17,267 bases of DNA, from positions 1 through 17,267 of the forward strand of contig JAFQRU010000003.1 in the NCBI GenBank assembly GCA_017409915.1, in the 5' to 3' direction. Within the stretch, counting starts at the first letter, position 1. The number at the start of each line of letters is the position of its first letter. The position numbers were made by a program, and so were the translations under genes. The notes below the pieces were generated by a model. The model saw only the letters and a program-made list of their open reading frames with translations. It did not search any database and was not told the origin of the DNA. Source of the stretch: Clostridia bacterium. Lineage in GTDB: Bacteria > Bacillota > Clostridia > Monoglobales > Monoglobaceae. Of the stretch, positions 6,540-12,611 are shown piece after piece.

Positions 6540-7298
6540 TTATTCTCCCATATTTTCTCTTATTGCTTTAACTTGGGTTAAAAGAGGCTGGGCAACTGTT
6601 GCATAGTTGTCATATTCACAAACGCAAAGGGTCATACAGTTCCCGAACTCTCCGCCTATTCTTCTTAAAACTCTGTAACTCGCTCCGCTGCTGATAAAAA
6701 GGAACGGAATTTCAAGCTTTTCTTTAAGAAGATTGATAATACGAAGATTCTCAATCTCCTGAGCGGTGTCATCTGCCCCTGTTACGATTTTGGAAATATC
6801 CGCACCGCGTCTTTGGTGCTCCAACGCCATTTCCAAAACCCTCTCCGCCGGAACAAACTTATATGTATGAGAAGACATAAGAACCTCTGCGCCCTTTTCG
6901 TGAAGCTTTTCTATATACTCCATTTGCTTTTTTATTGCTTCTTCGTCCCTGGCAACCTCATCGTCTTGCTTGTCAAACAAGTCACCCATTACATCACATA
7001 ATGTTGGTCCACAACCAGCAATTTCAAGCATTTCCTCCGCAAGAATATCGTCGCTTTTGCCTTCATTTTTCCAGTTACGGTAATTGGTTACATAAACCGG
7101 TTTGTCCGTGTAGCTGAAAAGCTCTTTATAGATTTCCTTGTTTTTATACTCAGGGAAGAACTTTTCAAGCTGCATTCCGAAAGCCTCAGCCCCCTGAGAA
7201 AGGCCTTTGTCCATAAGACTTTTTGTTCTCTCTGGGTTATCCGCCTGAACCATCAAGGTAAGGATGGATTTATCAGAATTTAAAAATGATTTTTTCAT
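6540..7298 (-). CDS. Type I 3-dehydroquinate dehydratase-like protein, 252 aa
   Basis: A class I aldolase-fold enzyme related to AroD, which dehydrates 3-dehydroquinate to 3-dehydroshikimate through a Lys Schiff base. The key residues fall where they do in E. coli AroD (also 252 aa, His143, Lys170): His144 in VLMSSHTYKF and Lys170 in GADISKIVTGADD. The C-terminal segment SSGASYRVLRRIGGEFGNCMTL (about 203-224) matches the AroD SMAKTGVISRLAGEVFG region, with Arg213 conserved, and Gln237 lies near the Gln236 position. The N-terminal AroD motif EWR (Glu46, Arg48) is replaced by something like MQLEK (42-46), so substrate binding may differ. There are no other aro genes here. It begins 1 base after the SDR stop and is probably part of a catabolic operon, not the shikimate pathway. 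Confidence 0.78.
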   Translation of the reverse strand: MKKSFLNSDKSILTLMVQADNPERTKSLMDKGLSQGAEAFGMQLEKFFPEYKNKEIYKELFSYTDKPVYVTNYRNWKNEGKSDDILAEEMLEIAGCGPTLCDVMGDLFDKQDDEVARDEEAIKKQMEYIEKLHEKGAEVLMSSHTYKFVPAERVLEMALEHQRRGADISKIVTGADDTAQEIENLRIINLLKEKLEIPFLFISSGASYRVLRRIGGEFGNCMTLCVCEYDNYATVAQPLLTQVKAIRENMGE

Positions 7299-7299
7299 A

Positions 7300-8064
7300 T
7301 TATCTCTCTCTTTTCATAGCGTTTCTTCCGCCGTCAATCATTATGTTTTCGCCGTTGATAAACTGTCCTTTATCTGATGCAATAAAGAGGCACAAATCAA
7401 CAATCTCCTGAGGCTGGGCCGCTCTTTTCGAAAGAGTTTTCATATTCGCCATTGCCTCTCTTGTAAGCACCGGACCCGGAGACACACAAACGCATCTTAT
7501 ATTATGGCGTGAGCCATACTGAGCAAGGGATTTTGTAAGCCCGAACATAAGTCCCGCTTTCGCTGTGGGATAGTCTATTCCGTAGGCATCTCCCTCCATG
7601 CCTGTAATTGAGCCTATGTTTATGATAAGGCCTTCCTCCTGCTCTCTCATCTGCTTTAAGACAGCGTGAGCAAAGAAGAACGGTCCTTTAAGGTTTACAT
7701 CAAGACCCCAATCATATATGTCAATTGGAACATCAGGAAATTCAGGGTATTTGGAAGAATCAACCTGTCGCATACGAACCGCAGTTCCCCCGGCAAAGCT
7801 TACTAAAATATCAATTCGTCCGAAGTTTTTTACTGCAAGGTCTCTGGCGCTGCAAATCTGATTATAATCACGGACATCGCAAAGGGCACCAATGGCCTTT
7901 CCTTTGCCTTTACCGTTTATCTCATCAGCCTTTTCCAAAAGCACAGTCTCGTTTACATCGCACATAACCACATTTCCGCCTAAGTCAGCAAAATTCTGGG
8001 CAAACAAAAGGCCCATTCCGGATGCCGCACCCGTAACTATGGCTGTTTTATTCTCAAAATTCAT
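7300..8064 (-). CDS. SDR-family oxidoreductase, 254 aa (operon copy A, first gene)
   Basis: A classical short-chain dehydrogenase. The cofactor motif is TGAASGMG (11-18), with Asp36 in VVMCDVNE pointing to NAD. The usual NNAG is SFAG (89-92), followed by an unusual acidic insertion-like stretch SSKYPEFPDVPIDIYDW before the Asn124 region. The catalytic residues are Ser152 (GSITG), Tyr165 and Lys169 (DYPTAK), then VSPGP (194-198) and IDGG near the end. The start at 8064 has AAAGGAGGGG just upstream. It is the promoter-proximal gene, driven by a consensus promoter beside an AraC-type regulator. The unusual middle region sets it apart from FabG and suggests a sugar- or cyclitol-like substrate, but this is a guess. 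The product differs clearly from the second SDR of the operon. Confidence 0.88.
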   Translation of the reverse strand: MNFENKTAIVTGAASGMGLLFAQNFADLGGNVVMCDVNETVLLEKADEINGKGKGKAIGALCDVRDYNQICSARDLAVKNFGRIDILVSFAGGTAVRMRQVDSSKYPEFPDVPIDIYDWGLDVNLKGPFFFAHAVLKQMREQEEGLIINIGSITGMEGDAYGIDYPTAKAGLMFGLTKSLAQYGSRHNIRCVCVSPGPVLTREAMANMKTLSKRAAQPQEIVDLCLFIASDKGQFINGENIMIDGGRNAMKRER

Positions 8065-8089
8065 AGAAACCCCTCCTTTTATTGATTAC

Positions 8090-8118
8090 ATTATAGATGT
8101 TTCTCGCCCTCTTTTCAA
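8090..8118 (-). promoter_or_regulatory. Promoter of the SDR/dehydratase/SDR/oxidoreductase operon
   Basis: On the minus strand TTGAAA (8113-8118), 17 bases, then a perfect TATAAT (8090-8095), 25 bases before the first ATG. A direct repeat suited to an AraC-family activator begins 8 bases upstream of the -35. Confidence 0.8.
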
Positions 8119-8126
8119 TGTTCAAA

Positions 8127-8159
8127 TTGGTATGATTTTGATGTTTTTGGTGCTATTTT
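8127..8159. promoter_or_regulatory. Candidate AraC-family operator, direct repeat
   Basis: TTGGTATGATTTT (8127-8139) and TTGGTGCTATTTT (8147-8159) match at 10 of 13 bases with a 20-bp offset, about two helical turns, which is the usual geometry for AraC-family half-sites. It lies in the divergent gap immediately upstream of the operon -35 and near the regulator's own -35. Confidence 0.5.
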
Positions 8160-8170
8160 TATATAATTGC

Positions 8171-8199
8171 TTGAATATTGTTGACTATTATGGTATAAT
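8171..8199 (+). promoter_or_regulatory. Promoter of the AraC-type regulator
   Basis: TTGAAT (8171-8176), 17 bases, then a perfect TATAAT (8194-8199). The leader to the ATG at 8216 would be only about ten bases, with the AAGGCGGTG ribosome binding site inside it. Confidence 0.75.
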
Positions 8200-8215
8200 T
8201 AAGGCGGTGATAAAA

Positions 8216-8971
8216 ATGGATTTCAATAAGATTATTATCAGGGATGTTTCATCTCTTGCAACTGTTTCCCTCCCAAAAGGGAAAGCAAAAAAAATGAAAG
8301 ACCGCGCTTTTTTCGGACTTTCCTTCACCCTTGACGGGCAAATAACATATGTTCATAAAGGGCGTTCCTTCGTGTCTGACAGGGGCCATGCAACAATTTT
8401 GCCAAAGGGCGAAAGCTATGACATACACCCTCAAAAAGAGGGCGCCTTTGCTCTTATCAATTTCGAATGTGAGGATTTTGAGCCAGACACCATCACCCTT
8501 CTCCCTGTTAAAAATCCCGAAGCCATTATGAAAGAATTTGAATATATGAAAAATATGTTCATAAGGGAAGAAAACCGCTTTATGGTTATGAGCAGCTTAT
8601 ATAAAATACTGTATCAACTTACTCAGGCAGGAAACTTGACCCTCTCACCTTTGTCTTCTGCTCTTAAATATCTGGAAGAAAACTATACTTCTGATATAAC
8701 TAACGCTACCCTCGCCAAAGAATGCCGTATCAGCGAGGAGTATTTCAGAAAACAGTTTAAAAGGATATACGGATTATCTCCAAAACAGTATGTTATAAAT
8801 ATGAGAATTAACAAGGCAAAGCAGCTGCTTTCCGGGGGAACTCTCAAAATCAATGCAATTTCCGAACAATGCGGTTTTTCAAACCCCTATCACTTCTGCC
8901 GCATTTTCAAGCAGAAAACAGGTCTTACCCCTTCTGAATTTATGGCACAAAATAAACTCTACAATATGTAA
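8216..8971 (+). CDS. AraC-family transcriptional regulator, 251 aa
   Basis: A cytoplasmic ligand-responsive activator or repressor. The C-terminal third carries two helix-turn-helix motifs of the AraC/XylS type: ITNATLAKECRISEEYFRKQFKRIYGLSPKQYVINMRINKAKQLL, then INAISEQCGFSNPYHFCRIFKQKTGLTPSEF. The N-terminal part (about 1-130) fits a cupin-like ligand-binding domain, with GQITYVHKGRSFVSDRGHATILPKGESYDIHP. The frame stays open far upstream, to 7892, but that region lies over the divergent operon promoter and the first SDR gene; the ATG at 8216 with AAGGCGGTG and a TATAAT promoter right before it is the sensible start. It faces the four-gene operon across about 150 bases, so it very likely controls that operon and senses its substrate or an intermediate. 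Confidence 0.92.
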   Translation: MDFNKIIIRDVSSLATVSLPKGKAKKMKDRAFFGLSFTLDGQITYVHKGRSFVSDRGHATILPKGESYDIHPQKEGAFALINFECEDFEPDTITLLPVKNPEAIMKEFEYMKNMFIREENRFMVMSSLYKILYQLTQAGNLTLSPLSSALKYLEENYTSDITNATLAKECRISEEYFRKQFKRIYGLSPKQYVINMRINKAKQLLSGGTLKINAISEQCGFSNPYHFCRIFKQKTGLTPSEFMAQNKLYNM

Positions 8972-8977
8972 ATAAAA

Positions 8978-8999
8978 CCCCCGAGGAATTCCTCGGGGG
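8978..8999. terminator. Bidirectional terminator after the AraC-type gene and the lipoprotein gene
   Basis: CCCCCGAGGAA and TTCCTCGGGGG form a perfect 22-bp palindrome, with AATAAAA before and TTATTTTATT after. It starts 6 bases past the regulator stop and lies 5 bases from the convergent lipoprotein gene stop, so it serves both. Confidence 0.9.
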
Positions 9000-9004
9000 T
9001 TATT

Positions 9005-9475
9005 TTATTCTGTTTTAAAAGTTTTTGCTATTTCGGAGAGCTCTGTTCTTGTGCTCTCGCTTGCGTTTTTAGGATATTCCCAGGAAACGATATAGGTGTT
9101 CCCGTTTGCCTCGTGCAAGTTAAACCATAGAGTATCTCCGTCGGGCTCCATTCCGCAAATAGAGTATCCCATTAAATCTTCAAAAATATAATCATCATGC
9201 TCCATTAAAAACATTTTCTGGGCAAGTTCTTTATCGGTATGCTTATAGGTTATAACCTCAATGTTGATATCGTCTCTTGTTATGCTTTCCCATTTATCCT
9301 CTATTGCTCCGTCGTCATAGTCTTTTTCATAGTGATAGCCTTTTTCCGGAACAGAAATTGAGTAGCCGTCACCTTTATAAAGCTTTGAAGAAACATTCGT
9401 AGTTCCCCCCGACACGCAACCAACTGCACTGAAAACCACAACAAACATTAAACTTATAATCAATGCTTTTTTCAT
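9005..9475 (-). CDS. Predicted lipoprotein of unknown function, 156 aa
   Basis: A lipoprotein signal peptide is visible: basic MKK, hydrophobic core LIISLMFVVVF, then AVGC with the acceptor Cys at position 20, giving a protein anchored on the outer face of the membrane. After a short Ser/Thr/Gly linker the mature domain begins KLYKGDGYSISVPEKGYHYEKDYDDG. This resembles the start of small PsbP/DcrB-like domains ('gysi.vP.gw') common in Firmicutes lipoproteins, but the match is only suggestive. The rest is acidic with alternating strands and a final ARTELSEIAKTFK-like helix (TRTELSEIAKTFKTE). I cannot assign a function. The ATG has AAGGAGGCGG upstream. It is a single-gene unit with its own promoter and the shared terminator at 8978-8999. 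Confidence 0.8.
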   Translation of the reverse strand: MKKALIISLMFVVVFSAVGCVSGGTTNVSSKLYKGDGYSISVPEKGYHYEKDYDDGAIEDKWESITRDDINIEVITYKHTDKELAQKMFLMEHDDYIFEDLMGYSICGMEPDGDTLWFNLHEANGNTYIVSWEYPKNASESTRTELSEIAKTFKTE

Positions 9476-9512
9476 AAAACCGCCTCCTTTTTATATTAAT
9501 ATATCCACTTTT

Positions 9513-9541
9513 ATATTATAATAAAACTTATAATAAGTCAA
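9513..9541 (-). promoter_or_regulatory. Promoter of the lipoprotein gene
   Basis: On the minus strand TTGACT (9536-9541), 17 bases, then TAATAT (9513-9518), 37 bases before the ATG. The -35 sits right behind the putP-family gene terminator. Confidence 0.7.
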
Positions 9542-9545
9542 TAAA

Positions 9546-9571
9546 AAGGCAACCTTTTTACAGGCTGCCTT
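9546..9571 (-). terminator. Terminator of the PutP-family symporter gene
   Basis: AAGGCAACC (9546-9554 on the plus strand) pairs with GGCTGCCTT (9563-9571), allowing one G-T pair. On the minus strand the hairpin runs into TTTTTAT. It separates the symporter gene from the lipoprotein gene. Confidence 0.8.
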
Positions 9572-9586
9572 ATCTTATAAACTATA

Positions 9587-11122
9587 TTAGTCGTCAATTG
9601 AATTATCTGTTGCCTTTTCGTAAATCGCAAGAACTTCCCCGGATGGTTTCTTATCAATAAGTGTAACCACAACTGCGGCGATTGCGCCGAGGATGAAGCC
9701 AGGAATGATTTCGTATATTCCTGTAAGAGCTGTAAGAGTTGCACCGCCTGCGACAGGGAGCCATAACCAAACCATATCAACAACTGCACCAACTATGATA
9801 CCTGCAACTGCACCCTTATAGGTAAAGCGTTTCCAGAAAAGGGAGAGGAGAACCGCAGGACCAAAGGCTGCACCGAAGATACCCCAGGCATTGGAAACAA
9901 GGTTCATAATTGCCTGAGCCGCTTCGCCCTCACTGCTTGCAATAAAGTATGCAACTACTGCGATAATTAAAACGATAAGTCGGCTTACCCAAAGCATTTC
10001 TTTATTTGAAGCGTTTTTACGGATTATAGGTTTATACAAATCACTTGCAAAAGAAGATGCCGCAACCAAAAGCTGTGAGTCTGCTGTTGACATTGATGCC
10101 GCAATTATTGCCGCAAGCAAGAGACCTGCTACAAATGCAGGGAACACATCACGGGCAAGCTCAACAAAGATTAAAGACTGCTGACCGTTTGCGAGTAAAA
10201 CCTCTGAAAGGTCTGTTCCGTTTGAATATACGAACATTCTTCCAAGATATGCAATCAAAATTGTAGCCGCAAGAGAGAGAACAACCCAGATAATAGCAAC
10301 TGTTGCGCTCTTTTTAACCATTGATGGCTTTTTGATAGCCATAAATCTTACGATGATATGAGGCATACCAAAGTAGCCAAGACCCCAGCCAAGACCGGAG
10401 ATAATGTCTTTCCAGCTTGCATTAAAGAAATTAGCCACAAACTCAAACTCTTCTCCGTTAGGTCCACTGTATACAGTTGAAAGAGCAGCAGGCTCTAATT
10501 CTCTTGTAAAGCCTATAACGACAGGAACGATTAAGAGTGCGCCGAGCATTAAAAGGCCCTGGAAAAAGTCTGTCCAGCAAACTGCTCTGAAACCACCCAA
10601 GAATGTGTAAACAACAACAATTGCCGCAAAAATAATCATGGCTGTTGTTTTTGAAAGAGAAGGAACGAGAGTTGTGAATACATCTGAACCTGCAACGAAT
10701 GCGGATGCAACATAAATTGTAAAGCATACCAAAAATACTATGGCGCAAATGATGCTGACAGCGTGGCTCTTTGATGCGAAACGATTTGAAAGATACTGGG
10801 GGAGAGTAATTGCATCCCCAGAAGCCTTGGAAAACTTACGAAGTCTTTTTGCAACCAAAATCCAGTTTGCCGCAGTTCCGATAGCAAGACCTATACCAAT
10901 CCAAGCCTGACCGAAACCAAAAGCCAAGATACTTCCAGGAAGGCCCATCAAAAGCCAAGCGCTCATATCAGACGCCTGAGCACTCATCGCTGTAACCCAA
11001 GGGCCCATAGCTCTTCCGCCTAAGAAATAATCCTTTTCTGTAACTCCTTTTGATTTAAAGAAGAAAAATACTCCTATGGCAAGCATTGCCACAAAGTATA
11101 AAACAAAAGCAAAAATGTCCAT
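9587..11122 (-). CDS. putP: Sodium:solute symporter, PutP (Na+/proline) family, 511 aa
   Basis: An inner-membrane transporter of the SSS family with about 13 hydrophobic helices. The segment MSAQASDMSAWLLMGLPGS (46-64) matches the E. coli PutP Na+/proline site; Ser51, Asp52 and Ser54 correspond to Ser54, Asp55 and Ser57 there. A later AAIIAASMSTADSQLL matches the second Na+ site region around Ser340-Thr341. YTFLGGFRAVCWTDFFQGLLM is also typical. Proline is the best substrate guess, but SSS members vary. The reading frame extends upstream to a TTG at 11146, but the ribosome binding site AAGGAG lies inside that extension, so the ATG at 11122 is the real start. It has its own promoter and terminator. 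The neighbouring creatininase-family gene is transcribed separately. Confidence 0.88.
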   Translation of the reverse strand: MDIFAFVLYFVAMLAIGVFFFFKSKGVTEKDYFLGGRAMGPWVTAMSAQASDMSAWLLMGLPGSILAFGFGQAWIGIGLAIGTAANWILVAKRLRKFSKASGDAITLPQYLSNRFASKSHAVSIICAIVFLVCFTIYVASAFVAGSDVFTTLVPSLSKTTAMIIFAAIVVVYTFLGGFRAVCWTDFFQGLLMLGALLIVPVVIGFTRELEPAALSTVYSGPNGEEFEFVANFFNASWKDIISGLGWGLGYFGMPHIIVRFMAIKKPSMVKKSATVAIIWVVLSLAATILIAYLGRMFVYSNGTDLSEVLLANGQQSLIFVELARDVFPAFVAGLLLAAIIAASMSTADSQLLVAASSFASDLYKPIIRKNASNKEMLWVSRLIVLIIAVVAYFIASSEGEAAQAIMNLVSNAWGIFGAAFGPAVLLSLFWKRFTYKGAVAGIIVGAVVDMVWLWLPVAGGATLTALTGIYEIIPGFILGAIAAVVVTLIDKKPSGEVLAIYEKATDNSIDD

Positions 11123-11163
11123 TTTAAATCTGTCTCCTTTTTTCAATTTTAAAATATGGAGTA

Positions 11164-11192
11164 ATTATACCACACTTTTCCCGAAAAAGCAA
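11164..11192 (-). promoter_or_regulatory. Promoter of the PutP-family gene
   Basis: On the minus strand TTGCTT (11187-11192), 17 bases, then TATAAT (11164-11169), 41 bases before the ATG at 11122. Confidence 0.78.
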
Positions 11193-11220
11193 ACATTTCT
11201 TTTATTTTTAGATATTTAAA

Positions 11221-11248
11221 TACCCACGGCAAAAATTTGCCGTGGGTA
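11221..11248 (-). terminator. Terminator of the creatininase-family gene
   Basis: TACCCACGGCAAA (11221-11233) pairs perfectly with TTTGCCGTGGGTA (11236-11248). On the minus strand it is followed by TTTAAAT. The core CCCACGGC/GCCGTGGG recurs in the terminator at 12177-12203. Confidence 0.82.
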
Positions 11249-11252
11249 TATT

Positions 11253-12041
11253 TTATTTTGAAAGTCTTTTTTCAAGGGAGTCAACCAAAGCAACCAGATT
11301 ATCAACAATTTCTCCGCTTACCTTTTCCCCAAGCTCACGATTTGCCTTTTCGGGATATCCCATAACGCCGACCTTTATTTCTTCTCTCTGCTGAACTCTT
11401 TCTATTACGAAAGGATTGTCAACCACCTTTTCGTGGAGTGCATACCAATCAGGGTCAGTTCTCAAATTCTCAGCAATTTCCGGCTTGTCAAGAACAATTT
11501 CGCTCCTAACCATATCAGGTCTCCAATAGAGCATATTGGATGTTTCAATAAGTCCTGCGTGATAGTCGTGTTCTTCAACTGCCTTCATACCAGTAGGAGA
11601 TAACTCCTGAACATCCATCATAGCAATTGCAACATCTTTTGTTCTCTCTTTGTCTCGGCGAAGGAGCATCTGCAAGGTATTTCTTAAAGCGTCTGTGTTT
11701 TCCGAACCGCCGTGTCCCAATAAAATAACAATATTCTTAAATCCTAAACGGATAAATTCGCTGCAAATTTCGGACATATAAATTCCAAATGCGTTAGGGC
11801 TTACATTTATTGTTCCCATAAGCTCGCCGCCGGAAAAGCAATAGTTAACCGACGGGGCAACAACCGCATTAAGTCTATCTCCTGCAATACGGGGAGGGAT
11901 TACCGCGTTTAAAATATCTGTGCTGAGAGGGAGATGAAATCCGTGCTGTTCAGGGAGACCAACCGGGATAATAACCGTTTTGGTTTTCTCCATTACGCCT
12001 TCCATTTCCTTAACTGTTAATTCTTCCATAAAAAAAGCCAT
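11253..12041 (-). CDS. Creatininase-family amidohydrolase, 262 aa
   Basis: A metal-dependent amidohydrolase of the creatininase fold; members open creatinine and other cyclic amides or act on formamide groups. Visible motifs are VIIPVGLPEQHGFHLPLSTD with candidate ligands Glu31, His33 and Asp42 (the family's E.H...D), ILLGHGGSEN with His110, and DYHAGLIETS with His161 and Glu166. Length is normal. The substrate is open; the family includes creatinine, mycofactocin-peptide and riboflavin-pathway enzymes, and nothing nearby points to one of them. The start is uncertain: neither the ATG at 12041 nor the one four codons later has a ribosome binding site close by, and the only AGGAG is 37 bases upstream beside a tiny upstream reading frame. 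It is a single transcription unit. Confidence 0.85.
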   Translation of the reverse strand: MAFFMEELTVKEMEGVMEKTKTVIIPVGLPEQHGFHLPLSTDILNAVIPPRIAGDRLNAVVAPSVNYCFSGGELMGTINVSPNAFGIYMSEICSEFIRLGFKNIVILLGHGGSENTDALRNTLQMLLRRDKERTKDVAIAMMDVQELSPTGMKAVEEHDYHAGLIETSNMLYWRPDMVRSEIVLDKPEIAENLRTDPDWYALHEKVVDNPFVIERVQQREEIKVGVMGYPEKANRELGEKVSGEIVDNLVALVDSLEKRLSK

Positions 12042-12060
12042 ATCAATTATTAAATGATAT
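12040..12060 (-). promoter_or_regulatory. Small hairpin over the start of the creatininase-family gene
   Basis: ATATCA (12040-12045) and TGATAT (12055-12060) are inverted arms around a 9-base loop, and one arm includes two bases of the ATG at 12041. With the missing nearby ribosome binding site this could restrict initiation. It is AT-only apart from two G-C pairs, so the structure is weak. Confidence 0.3.
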
Positions 12061-12063
12061 ATT

Positions 12064-12111
12064 TTAATATACCATTTGCTCCTTTCTTAGTTGTCGGCTC
12101 CGCCTTTTCAT
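12064..12111 (-). CDS. Possible upstream leader reading frame, 15 aa
   Basis: In the leader of the creatininase-family mRNA an ATG at 12111 opens a 16-codon frame ending at TAA 12066-12064. It encodes a very basic peptide, MKRRSRQLRKEQMVY, using rare-type Arg codons AGG, CGG, CGA and AGA. The leader's only strong AGGAG (12079-12083) lies inside it, three bases before an in-frame ATG that would make just MVY. It may be a translated leader that controls the downstream gene, or a chance frame. The stop lies 22 bases before the downstream ATG, close enough for reinitiation. Confidence 0.3.
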   Translation of the reverse strand: MKRRSRQLRKEQMVY

Positions 12112-12130
12112 TAGCGATAGCTTACTTCAT

Positions 12131-12159
12131 ATTCTAACACAATCCCCCCAAAAAAGCAA
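12131..12159 (-). promoter_or_regulatory. Promoter of the creatininase-family gene
   Basis: On the minus strand TTGCTT (12154-12159), 17 bases, then TAGAAT (12131-12136), with a TG one base before the -10. It leaves a leader of about 80 bases, longer than for most genes here. Confidence 0.72.
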
Positions 12160-12176
12160 GTTCTTTTATATAATTA

Positions 12177-12203
12177 ATGCCCACGGCAAAAAGCCGTGGG
12201 CAT
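12177..12203 (-). terminator. Terminator of the thioredoxin gene
   Basis: ATGCCCACGGC (12177-12187), AAAAA, GCCGTGGGCAT (12193-12203). The arms pair perfectly, and TTAATTATATAAAA follows on the minus strand. It lies 11 bases after the thioredoxin stop. Confidence 0.8.
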
Positions 12204-12213
12204 ATTTCATATT

Positions 12214-12516
12214 TTAATTAAGAAGCTCCATAATTTCTCTCTTATTCATAAAGCCTATTGCAGATTTTACTACCTCTTTATTTTTTATAACCGCAAGATA
12301 GGGAATGCTTTTTACTCCGAATTTTCTGGCAAGGTCAAGTTCCTTTTCGATATTTACCTTGCCAACTTTAATTTTCTCGCTCATTTCCTCTGCGATTTCG
12401 TCAACAATAGGAGCAATTTGCTTGCAATACCCACAATATGGCGCCCAGAAGTCTATGAGAATTGTCTTTTCAGAGTTTATAAAATCATCAAAGTTTTGTC
12501 TTGTTATTTCATTCAT
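12214..12516 (-). CDS. Thioredoxin family protein with a CGYC active site, 100 aa
   Basis: A cytoplasmic thiol-disulfide oxidoreductase. One thioredoxin fold fills the whole protein: ILIDFWAPYCGYCK (19-32) with redox Cys28 and Cys31, the buried Asp22, and the cis-proline loop SIPYLAV with Pro72. The length is that of a standalone thioredoxin with no signal peptide. The active site is CGYC instead of the usual CGPC, which in related proteins shifts the redox potential and substrate range; whether it works with thioredoxin reductase cannot be told. GGAGGG lies before the ATG. It follows the ABC ATPase gene but a strong terminator lies between them. A poor promoter-like pair (TTGAGT 12579-12584, TATAAA 12558-12563, 15 bases apart) partly inside that terminator could serve it. 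Confidence 0.9.
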   Translation of the reverse strand: MNEITRQNFDDFINSEKTILIDFWAPYCGYCKQIAPIVDEIAEEMSEKIKVGKVNIEKELDLARKFGVKSIPYLAVIKNKEVVKSAIGFMNKREIMELLN

Positions 12517-12571
12517 TTTTTATCCCTCCTATTCTTAATTTCCCCCTGTTTTGATTTTTTATAACAAAAAA

Positions 12572-12597
12572 GCCCTTGACTCAAATGAGTCAAGGGC
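12572..12597 (-). terminator. Terminator of the UgpC/MsmK-type ATPase gene
   Basis: GCCCTTGACTCA (12572-12583) pairs perfectly with TGAGTCAAGGGC (12586-12597). On the minus strand it runs straight into six T. It separates the ATPase gene from the thioredoxin gene. Confidence 0.9.
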
Positions 12598-12611
12598 AAA
12601 TCTTTTTAAGA

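Noticed and set aside
7892..8215. N-terminal extension of the AraC-type gene to 7892
   Set aside because: It would cover the first SDR gene and the divergent promoters; the ATG at 8216 has a ribosome binding site and promoter directly upstream.
11123..11146. TTG start eight codons upstream for the PutP-family gene
   Set aside because: The AAGGAG ribosome binding site lies inside this extension, so the ATG at 11122 is the start.
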